Source: JADGQA01 sp964579855 | Lineage (GTDB): Bacteria; Bacteroidota; Ignavibacteria; UBA10030 | NCBI GenBank assembly: GCA_964579855.1 | Contig: CAZOIM010000056.1 | Location: 1-18,379 of the forward strand | Direction: 5' to 3' | Length of the DNA stretch: 18,379 nt | Shown here: piece by piece, positions 8,431 to 15,526 of the stretch | Position numbering within the stretch: the stretch's first letter is position 1 | Layout: each line of letters begins with the position of its first letter | The notes under the pieces: model-generated | The model's input: only the letters and a program-made list of their open reading frames with translations | What the model was told of the DNA's origin: nothing | Databases searched by the model: none | Position numbers and translations under genes: made by a program

Positions 8431-10041
8431 ATGAATAAGAAGAAGCAATCAAAGACAAGAAGTCCTGCTACAAAAAAGACCATGAAGATCGGAAGCAAGA
8501 TTCATCAACGCACGGTTCCGCTGGATCTCTCTGCCGCTGAATTCCGTTCGGCAGGACAAACGCTTGTGGAAGACCTTGCACGATTTCTCGGCGGTATACG
8601 AGACAGAAAGGTCACGACGGCAAAGTCGCCGCGTCAAATCCGTGCACGCTTGAAGGCCCAGGGTATTCCACCCAAAGGTACTGACCCGAGAAAGCTCCTG
8701 CGGGATACGACAAAATTGCTCCTTGCTGACTCCCTCTTCAACAGCCATCCAAGATTTTGGGGCTATGTGACTTCGAGCCCCGCTCCGATTGGAATCCTCG
8801 GTGACTTGCTGGCGAGTGGCATCAATCAAAACGTCGGAGCGTTTGCGCTTTCTCCCGTTGCAACGGAGATTGAAGCTCAGACAATCCGCTGGATCGCTGA
8901 TCTGATAGGTTATCGGACTGATTGTGGAGGTATTCTGGTCAGCGGAGGCAATACTGCTAATTTCGTTTGTTTCCTTGCGGCCCGCAAAGCAAAGGCACCC
9001 TGGGATGTTCGCAAAGAGGGACTTGCCAATGGAAGCAAGCGGCTTCGAGTATACTGTTCCGATGAAACGCACACCTGGATACAGAAGGCGACCGATATGT
9101 ACGGACTCGGCACCGATGCCATTGCCTACATACCCTCCGATGAACATCAGCGCATCAATATTCTCGCCCTTGAAGATCAGCTCAACAAGGACCGTAAGCA
9201 AGGATTCCTACCTTTCATGCTCGTTGGAAACGCGGGAACTGTCGGCACTGGCGCCATTGATCCTTTGCGAAAGCTAGCCGAAATCGCGCACAAAAATAAT
9301 CTTTGGTACCACATCGATGGAGCCTACGGAGGTTTTGCCGCAGTCCCTCCCGATGCTCATAAGGACTTTGCAGCAGTAAGTAAAGCCGATTCAGTGGCTG
9401 TCGATCCGCATAAATGGCTCTATGCACCGCTGGAAGCCGGGTGTGCATTGGTCCGGGAACCAAACGCCCTCCGGGAGACCTTTAGTTATCATCCAGCCTA
9501 CTACCGGTTTGACGACAACAGCGAGGAATCTCCGATCAATTACCACGAATTCGGACCGCAGAATTCGAGGAGTTTCCGTGCTCTCAAAGTGTGGCTCGCC
9601 CTGAAGCACGTCGGCCGGGATGGATACGCACGAATGATTGCGGATGATATTGTTCTTGCGCGTAAGCTTTTTGAAGACGTTCAGCGTTATCCAGACCTTC
9701 AGGCCCTCACCTGCGGATTGAGTATTACGACATTTCGTTATGCTCCAAAGAAATTGCTTGATGGATCGTCAGGTTCTGAAGAATATCTCAACAAGATCAA
9801 TACCGAGTTGCTTGCTCGCCTCCAGGCAAGTGGAAAAGCCTATCCCTCGAATGCATTCGTCCAGGGTAAGTTTGCGCTTCGAGTTTGTATAGTGAACTTC
9901 CGTACCACCCTTGAGGATTTGTTGTCATTACCGCCGATGGTCATTGCACTGGGCAAACGAATAGAAACTGAATGGGGAACGACTGTCCGACAATCATCGG
10001 CCACGGTGACTTCGGCAAGTTCTCAGAAGAAACAACGCTGA
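8431..10041 (+). CDS. Group II PLP-dependent amino acid decarboxylase
   Basis: A cytoplasmic pyridoxal-phosphate enzyme of the aromatic-L-amino-acid/glutamate decarboxylase fold, 536 aa. NSHPRFWGYVTSSPAPIGIL (104-123) is the substrate-side N-terminal motif. GGILVSGGNTANF (166-178) contacts the cofactor phosphate. His214 in DETHTW is the ring-stacking histidine. NAGTVGTGAIDPL (267-279) and HIDGAYGG (294-301, with Asp296 for the pyridine nitrogen) follow. VDPHKWLY places the Schiff-base lysine at Lys328. The first 27 residues are very basic (MNKKKQSKTR) and the last 20 are Ser/Thr-rich, both outside the catalytic fold. Met18 (ATG at 8482) is an alternative start. Substrate cannot be read from sequence; aromatic amino acids are a reasonable guess. 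The gene stands alone, with 150 bp before it and 145 bp before the kinase array. Confidence 0.88.
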   Translation: MNKKKQSKTRSPATKKTMKIGSKIHQRTVPLDLSAAEFRSAGQTLVEDLARFLGGIRDRKVTTAKSPRQIRARLKAQGIPPKGTDPRKLLRDTTKLLLADSLFNSHPRFWGYVTSSPAPIGILGDLLASGINQNVGAFALSPVATEIEAQTIRWIADLIGYRTDCGGILVSGGNTANFVCFLAARKAKAPWDVRKEGLANGSKRLRVYCSDETHTWIQKATDMYGLGTDAIAYIPSDEHQRINILALEDQLNKDRKQGFLPFMLVGNAGTVGTGAIDPLRKLAEIAHKNNLWYHIDGAYGGFAAVPPDAHKDFAAVSKADSVAVDPHKWLYAPLEAGCALVREPNALRETFSYHPAYYRFDDNSEESPINYHEFGPQNSRSFRALKVWLALKHVGRDGYARMIADDIVLARKLFEDVQRYPDLQALTCGLSITTFRYAPKKLLDGSSGSEEYLNKINTELLARLQASGKAYPSNAFVQGKFALRVCIVNFRTTLEDLLSLPPMVIALGKRIETEWGTTVRQSSATVTSASSQKKQR

Positions 10042-10186
10042 ACTAGTTCGAAGTAAGACGCTGCAGAGGTAGTCCGTCAAATTCCTCCCGGGTGCCGTAG
10101 AACACGTGAAGTTGGCCGAGGATCGGCAGAGTGCTTTTGTTGTCCAAACTGAATAGTCACACAAGAAAACTTCCGAAAGAGATGCC

Positions 10187-12747
10187 ATGATTGGGCAAAC
10201 CATATCTCATTATAAGATTCTCGAAAAGCTGGGTGAGGGGGGCATGGGTGTCGTTTACAAGGCTCAGGATACGAAACTGGATCGGCTCGTTGCGATGAAG
10301 TTTCTCCCCCATCATCTTGCTGCCAACGAAGCGGAAAAGGCGCGGTTCCTCCAGGAAGCAAAAGCCGCTTCGGCGCTGAATCATCCGAATGTCTGCACGA
10401 TCTACGACATCAAGGAAGAAGACGACAAGCAGTTTATCGTTATGGAATTCGTCGATGGCGCCACGCTGAAAAACAAGATTCCGATCCAAAAGATCCAGGA
10501 CGCCTTGACGTACGCGCTGCAAATTGGAGAAGCCCTTCACGAAGCACACGGGAAGGGAATCGTCCATCGCGACATCAAGTGTGAAAACATCATGGTCAAC
10601 GCGAAGAACCAAATCAAAGTCATGGACTTCGGTCTTGCCAAACTGAAAGGTTCATTGAAGCTGACGAAGACTTCGAGCACCATCGGAACACTTGCCTACA
10701 TGGCGCCGGAACAAATTCAAGGCGGCGAAGTCGATGCCCGCTCCGACATCTTTTCGTTTGGCGTCGTGGTGTTCGAAATGCTCACAGGCCACATGCCGTT
10801 CCGCGGAGAACACGAAGCGGCGATGATGTATTCCATCATCAACGAGGAACCGGAGACNNNNNNNNNNNNNNNNNNNNNNNNNNNNNNNNNNNNNNNNNNN
10901 NNNNNNNNNNNNNNNNNNNNNNNNNNNNNNNNNNNNNNNNNNNNNNNNNNNNNNNNNGCGGAGAACACGAAGCGGCGATGATGTATTCCATCATCAACGA
11001 GGAACCGGAGACTGTCCAGAAAGTCCGTCAGGACGTACCGGCCGAAATTGACCGGATCATCCGTCGAGCGCTGGAAAAGGACCCCGAGGATCGCTACCAG
11101 CACATTGATGACATGGTAAGCGAGTTGCGAAGAATCCAGAAACAAACAACACGAGTTTCACGGACAACGGTCATGGAGACGCCGAGTCCCAGAACTGCAG
11201 AACTGACACGTACTACCGACAAGATTGATCCGACAGAGATGGTTCCAACGGCTGCGGGACAGACCGCGAAGAAGACTCGTGTCTTTGTTGTTTCAGGGAC
11301 GGTTCTTGTCATTTTCGTTGCCATCGTCATCGGGTATTTTGCCTTTTTCGGCCGCCACCAATCGATCGACTCGATTGCCGTACTGCCGTTTGCCAATGTC
11401 GGCGCAGATCCCAACACGGAATACCTGAGTGACGGAGTTACGGAGAGTCTCATCAATGCGTTGTCGCAACTCTCGAATCTTACCGTGATGTCGAGAAGTT
11501 CGGTGTTTCACTACAAAGGAAAAGACGTTGATCCGCAAAAGGCAGGAACCGAACTCGGGGTGAAGGCGGTCCTCGTCGGGAGAGTCACACAACATGGCGA
11601 CAATCTTCAGATCAGCACGGAACTGGTGAACGTCGCCAACAACACTCACATTTGGGGTCAGCAATACAACAAAAAGCTCTCCGACATACTTACCGTCCAG
11701 GATGAAATCTCAAAAGAAATTTCCCAGCAACTGAGTCTGAAACTGGTCGGCGAAGAGGAGAAGAAACTTGCAAAGCACTCCACCGAGAACACGGAAGCAT
11801 ATCAGCTCTATCTCAAGGGCCGATTCTACTGGAACAAACGGAAGGCGGATGACCTCCAAAGAGCAGTCGATTATTTCAATCAGGCGCTCGAGAAGGACAC
11901 GCAATTTGCCCTTGCCTATGCGGGATTAGCCTCAGCCTACGCTATTCTCCCGGAATATTCAGGTTTACCTCCAAAAGACATCGATCCTAAAGCTGAAACA
12001 GCTGCATCCAAGGCTCTCGAATATGATCCGACATTGGCCGAACCGCACGCCGTATTGGGACTGATAAAATTCGGTCATCAATGGAATTGGGACGGTGCGG
12101 AACGTGAATTGAAAAGAGCAATAGAGCTTAATCCCAATTACCCAACCGCATACCATTGGTACAGCATTTCACTTCGCTTGCAGGGAAAGCTCGAAGAGTC
12201 TCTGGCGGAGATCAAACACGCACAGCAACTCGACCCTTTATCGTTGGTCATTAATCTGAACGTTGCGGAAGTCCTCTTGTACATGCAACGAGACGACGCG
12301 GCAATAGAGCAGTTGAAAAAGACGTTGGAGCTCGATCAGAATTTTCCAGGCGCACATGCTGTACTTGGGTCCACCTACGCACAACAGAGCAATTACACAG
12401 ATGCCATCCGTGAACTCCAAATAGTTCGGCAGATTGTCGGTCCCAATGATCCTACTGCTCTCGGTGTGCTGGGTTTTGTGTATGCAAAGGCGGGAAGAAC
12501 GAACGACGCCAACGAGACGCTCAAGAAAATGCTCGAGTTCACCAAACGGGGCTATGCGGTGGCAGTTCCTGTAGCGAACATCTACGCGGGGCTAGGCGAT
12601 AACGACAAAGTGTTTGAGTGGCTCCAGAAGGGATACGATGAACAGAACGTTGGTATTGGATATCTTAAGATTTCCCCTGTGTGGAACAGCGTCCGTTCCG
12701 ATCCGCGATTTATAGCCTTGCTCAGTAAAATAGGATTACAGAAATGA
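10187..12747 (+). CDS. K1: membrane Ser/Thr kinase with FlgO/TolB-N and TPR domains (split by assembly gap)
   Basis: A Hanks-type receptor kinase. Gly-loop GEGGMGVVYK (16-25), Lys38, Glu57, HRDIKCEN (127-134) with catalytic Asp129, DFG (147-149) and MAPEQ (172-176) are all intact. Ns at 10858-10957 interrupt the gene. The last 55 bases before them are identical to the first 55 after them. Counting that stretch once gives exactly 801 codons plus stop in one frame, and the joined protein aligns to K2 without an indel at the join. The rest reads: Thr-rich linker with TRVSR (about 265-312), one TM (about 314-336), a FlgO/TolB-N-like domain (SIAVLPF...EYLSDGVTESLI, about 343-472), then TPRs (about 482-790), probably periplasmic. 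The stop overlaps a following kinase-type start (ATGA, 12744-12747). Ligand unknown. As deposited, the frame is broken by 155 extra bases. Confidence 0.9.
10803..10857 (+). repeat. 55-bp contig-end overlap, left copy
   Basis: This is identical to 10958-11012 across the run of Ns. Both copies encode the same kinase stretch ending in NEEPE. It is best explained as the unmerged overlap of two contig ends rather than a biological repeat. Confidence 0.95.
10858..10957. other. Assembly gap (100 Ns)
   Basis: Exactly 100 Ns, the usual placeholder for a gap of unknown size. The flanking 55-bp duplicates suggest that the true gap is negative (an overlap) and that no sequence is missing. Confidence 0.97.
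10958..11012 (+). repeat. 55-bp contig-end overlap, right copy
   Basis: Identical to 10803-10857. Removing one copy and the Ns restores the K1 reading frame. An apparent start at 10978 inside this copy is an internal methionine of K1 (residue 213), not a gene start. Confidence 0.95.
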
Positions 12748-12869
12748 TCGGACAGACAATTTCCCACCACAAGATTCGAAATTTATCCACGAGTGTTCCA
12801 CAGCGAATGGATGCAATTTTCAGAATCCCGACGTTGTCTGTCAAGATCCCAAAGAAGGCAATGCACTGA
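12744..12869 (+). pseudogene. R1: kinase 5' remnant fused to a degenerate REP-like tail
   Basis: A 41-codon frame starting MIGQTISHHKI, the shared kinase opening. Its ATG overlaps the K1 stop. After the isoleucine codon the match is lost; restoring two missing bases (CT) would give ILE, as in the kinases. From 12786 the sequence is an 84-nt tail homologous to the tail of R3 (15443-15526), same length, about 60% identical overall and about 73% in its core. The stop TGA overlaps a CTG where R3's stop overlaps the K3 ATG. I read it as a decayed kinase start, not as a working peptide gene, although translation coupled to K1 cannot be excluded. Confidence 0.65.
12786..12853 (+). repeat. REP-like palindromic element (decayed copy)
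   Basis: This aligns without gaps to the intact copy at 15443-15510. It shares AGT, CGA, ATTTT, ATCCCGACG and GTC blocks in register, but both inverted repeats carry mismatches. It is probably older or no longer under whatever force keeps the stems paired. Confidence 0.5.
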
Positions 12870-12964
12870 TTGGCTCAACAATTAGCCATTATCACGCTAC
12901 AAAACAGCTGGACGTCACAAAACGGTGCAAGATTCCTTTTTGCAGTCGCAGAGAAATCGAATGA
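12866..12964 (+). pseudogene. R2: second kinase 5' remnant, start codon changed to CTG
   Basis: From 12866 the frame reads CTG then IGSTISHY, and loses similarity after roughly 8-15 codons (HATKQLD against KILEKLG). IGSTI occurs elsewhere in the window only in K3; K1, K4, R1 and R3 have IGQTI and K2 has IGTTI. Both R2 and K3 follow the same tail, so R2 is probably what is left of a K3-like gene. The frame runs on to a TGA overlapping the K2 ATG at 12961. That stop is built into any ATG-ATH start, so the overlap alone is weak evidence. Confidence 0.6.
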
Positions 12965-15288
12965 TCGGAACAACAATTTCGCACTACAAAATTCTCGAAA
13001 AACTCGGTGAAGGCGGTATGGGGGTCGTGTACAAAGCCGAAGACACCAAGCTTCGCCGCTCAGTCGCGTTGAAGTTGCTTCCTCCCAGTCTTCTTGTGAA
13101 TGAGGACGACCGCCGCCGCTTCGTCCACGAAGCCCAGGCTTTTGCAGCCCTCAATCATCCCAATATCGCTACCGTCTTTGAAATCGATGAGTCAGAAGCA
13201 AAGACTTTTATCGCACTGGAGTTCGTCGCAGGAGAAAACCTCGCTGAGAAGGTCAAATCGGGACCGTTGAAGCTGGATGATGCACTCTCAATCGCTATCC
13301 AGACATGCGAAGGCCTGCAGGCTGCGCACGAAAATGGTATCGTGCACCGTGATATTAAAAGTCAGAACATCATGGTCACTCCCAAAGGTAAGGTGAAGAT
13401 TCTCGACTTCGGATTGGCAAAGCTGCGCGGAGCCACTGTTGTGACAAAGGCGGGTACAACGCTCGGAACAATGGGATACATGTCTCCCGAGCAACTCCGG
13501 GGAGAACCGGTCGATCACAGAGCCGATATCTGGGCCGTGGGGGTTGTCCTGTATGAGATGATCGCCGGCCGGAGACCATTCCAGGGTGATTATGAAGATG
13601 CTATTGCATACCAAGTGATCAACCAGCATCCGGAGCCGTTGACGGCGATCAGGACGGGTGTGCCGATGGAGTTGGAACGGATTGTGAAGAAGGCAATGCA
13701 AAAAGACCTTGCCGATCGTTATCAGCATACAGACGAATTGCTCACCGATCTGAAACTGGTCAAGAGACGACCAGAGTCGGGCGTGCCGATTCAGCCTCCC
13801 GCTTCGAAAAGTCCACTATCGCGAGCGCGTGTATATATCGTTGGAGGAGCTGCCGCACTCTTTTGTTTTTCCCTCATCGCGACATATATGCTGTTCTCTC
13901 CAAGGTCGGCTTCGCCGGAAGATAAATCGATAGCCATTCTTCCGTTTATGAATCTCAGTGAGGACAAAGAGAGTGAGTACTTCAGTGATGGCGTCACCGA
14001 AAATCTCATCACCGACCTGACGAAAATCCAAGGACTCCGCGTAATAGGCCGGAACAGTGTGTTTCAATTCAAGGGCAAGACTGTTGATATGAAAAAGGTG
14101 GGGGAGGATCTCAGTGCCAGATACGTGATGGAAGGAAGTGTTCAGCGGTCGGGCGATCGTCTTCGCGTCAACGCAAACCTCATCAACGCCTCCACGGGCT
14201 ATCATCTTTGGGCTGATCGTTATGACCGCGAGCTCAAAGACTTCTTTTCGGTGCAGGACGATATCACGAGCCACATCGTGGCTGCACTCAGAGTTACATT
14301 GAAAACTGGCGAAATTGCACCAGGGTCAAGGACGACAAATCCAGATGCTCAGGACCTCTATTTGCGCGGCACCTACTTCATGCATAAATCCGATGAAGAA
14401 AATCTTAACAAGGCCCTGAACTATTTCCAGGAAGCTCTGGAAAAGGACCCTGGGTACGCACTCCCCTATGCCGGAATTGCGCACACCTATTCAACGCTGG
14501 CTGATGCCTACCTTGCGCCCATGGAAGCCTATCCAAAAGTCAAAGCCGCAGCGCGCAAAGCATTAGAGCTCGACAGCACGCTTGCGGAAGCACGGGCTTC
14601 TCTGGCATATACGTTGGGAGCCTTCGACAGGGATTTTGCGGGTGCCAACCGAGAGTTCCGTCGAGCGATTGAATTCAACCCGAATTCTGCGGATATCCAC
14701 TCGTCGTACTCCAATTTTCTTTGTGGGAATTCCAATAATACTGAGCAGTCGCTTGTTGAAGCAGACCGCGCAATCAGCTTGGATCCATTATCTGCTGCTG
14801 CGAGCTCGCAGAAAGAGTACAGCCTATTCCTGGCCCGCCGTTACGACGAAGCGATCCAACAAAATAAGAGGACATTGGAACTCGACCCGCATTACTTCTA
14901 TTTCAGTTCCGGTGCCGCAGACGCTTACAGAGAAAAAGGATTGTTCAGACAAGCAGTCGAGGGGTATTTGAAAGCTGAGCAGTTTGCGCACGGTTGGCCG
15001 ATTCCAGGGCTCGCTATCACATACGCACGCATGGGAAAACGGAGGGAAGCGGAAAAGATTCTGCACGAGTTGGAGAATCTCTCGAAGGGCAGGTATGTAT
15101 CCCCCGCTTTGATCGCACAGATCTACGCTGCTCTGGCGGAGAAGGATATGGCTTTCAAGTGGCTGGAGCGTGCGTACGACGTGCGCGATGTTAACTTGCT
15201 AGGCCTCGGGAATGACCCAGCCTTGGATCCCCTTCGTTCAGATCCCCGGTTTACTGTTTTGATGAAGAAAGAGTTTGGCAATGAATAA
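12961..15288 (+). CDS. K2: membrane Ser/Thr kinase with FlgO/TolB-N and TPR domains
   Basis: A 775-aa receptor-type kinase from the ATG at 12961. A GTG at 12925 would add 12 residues, but all paralogues here begin MIGxTISHYK. Kinase domain (about 9-265): GEGGMGVVYK (16-25), Lys38, Glu57, HRDIKSQN (129-136) with Asp131, DFG (149-151) and MSPEQ (174-178). One TM segment follows (about 291-313), then a FlgO/TolB-N-like domain (SIAILPF...EYFSDGVTENLI, about 323-447) and TPR repeats (about 462-740), probably periplasmic. The architecture and many C-terminal residues match K1 (for example SVFQFKGK and SVFHYKGK, WADRYDRELKDFFSVQDDI and WGQQYNKKLSDILTVQDEI), so K1 and K2 are paralogues. K2's head is more divergent and lacks the TRVSR linker motif of K1 and K3. 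It ends with TAA, then 234 bp holding R3. Confidence 0.95.
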   Translation: MIGTTISHYKILEKLGEGGMGVVYKAEDTKLRRSVALKLLPPSLLVNEDDRRRFVHEAQAFAALNHPNIATVFEIDESEAKTFIALEFVAGENLAEKVKSGPLKLDDALSIAIQTCEGLQAAHENGIVHRDIKSQNIMVTPKGKVKILDFGLAKLRGATVVTKAGTTLGTMGYMSPEQLRGEPVDHRADIWAVGVVLYEMIAGRRPFQGDYEDAIAYQVINQHPEPLTAIRTGVPMELERIVKKAMQKDLADRYQHTDELLTDLKLVKRRPESGVPIQPPASKSPLSRARVYIVGGAAALFCFSLIATYMLFSPRSASPEDKSIAILPFMNLSEDKESEYFSDGVTENLITDLTKIQGLRVIGRNSVFQFKGKTVDMKKVGEDLSARYVMEGSVQRSGDRLRVNANLINASTGYHLWADRYDRELKDFFSVQDDITSHIVAALRVTLKTGEIAPGSRTTNPDAQDLYLRGTYFMHKSDEENLNKALNYFQEALEKDPGYALPYAGIAHTYSTLADAYLAPMEAYPKVKAAARKALELDSTLAEARASLAYTLGAFDRDFAGANREFRRAIEFNPNSADIHSSYSNFLCGNSNNTEQSLVEADRAISLDPLSAAASSQKEYSLFLARRYDEAIQQNKRTLELDPHYFYFSSGAADAYREKGLFRQAVEGYLKAEQFAHGWPIPGLAITYARMGKRREAEKILHELENLSKGRYVSPALIAQIYAALAEKDMAFKWLERAYDVRDVNLLGLGNDPALDPLRSDPRFTVLMKKEFGNE

Positions 15289-15379
15289 TATTGCAGGTCG
15301 ATGATAACAGAGGAAGAAATTGCCAATTGGATACCGAAGATTATGAGATCCTGACATCGTCTCCCAGAAAAAGAGATAT

Positions 15380-15526
15380 ATGATCGGCCAAACGATATCA
15401 CAATACATGCTGCTTGAGAAACTCGGCGAAGTGTCAAACTACCCGGCGAGTGCTTCTCAACGAGTCGTTGGAATTTTGAGCATCCCGACGACTTTTGTCG
15501 GGAGCGGCAAATTGAGGTGCCTATGA
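15380..15526 (+). pseudogene. R3: kinase 5' remnant joined to a REP-like tail
   Basis: A 48-codon frame, MIGQTISQYMLLEKLGE followed by unrelated residues. The first 17 codons are the kinase opening up to the glycine loop, which is then lost. The remaining sequence is the palindromic tail shared with R1. Its TGA (15524-15526) overlaps the K3 ATG at 15523. The 91 bp between the K2 stop and R3 (15289-15379) have no recognisable gene; a stretch near 15339-15353 (GATTATGAGATCCTG) vaguely resembles a kinase YKIL segment but is too short to call. Confidence 0.65.
15443..15510 (+). repeat. REP-like palindromic element (intact copy)
   Basis: Two perfect hairpins lie close together. CAACGA-G-TCGTTG is at 15458-15470. 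A 7-bp stem TCCCGAC/GTCGGGA with loop GACTTTT is at 15483-15503. A diverged copy lies at 12786-12853 in R1, where both stems are imperfect (CAGCGA/TGGATG and TCCCGAC/GTCAAGA). Paired short palindromes in spacers are typical of REP/BIME elements. The second stem might also weaken transcription between K2 and K3. Confidence 0.6.

Noticed and set aside
10115..10139. Hairpin GCCGA/TCGGC and a TGCTTTTG box ahead of K1, considered as terminator and promoter
   Set aside because: The T-tract is not adjacent to the stem. The -7-like box has a mismatch, and the only nearby TTG is 17 nt away instead of about 20. Too weak to call.
12925..12960. GTG at 12925 as the K2 start
   Set aside because: It would add 12 residues not found in any paralogue. 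The region belongs to remnant R2, and the ATG at 12961 begins the conserved MIGxTISHYK.
12744..12964. R1 and R2 as genuine small-peptide genes
   Set aside because: The homology pattern (kinase start, then loss of frame or match, changed start codon) fits decay better. The stops on ATGA are forced by the ATG-ATH start and do not show selection.
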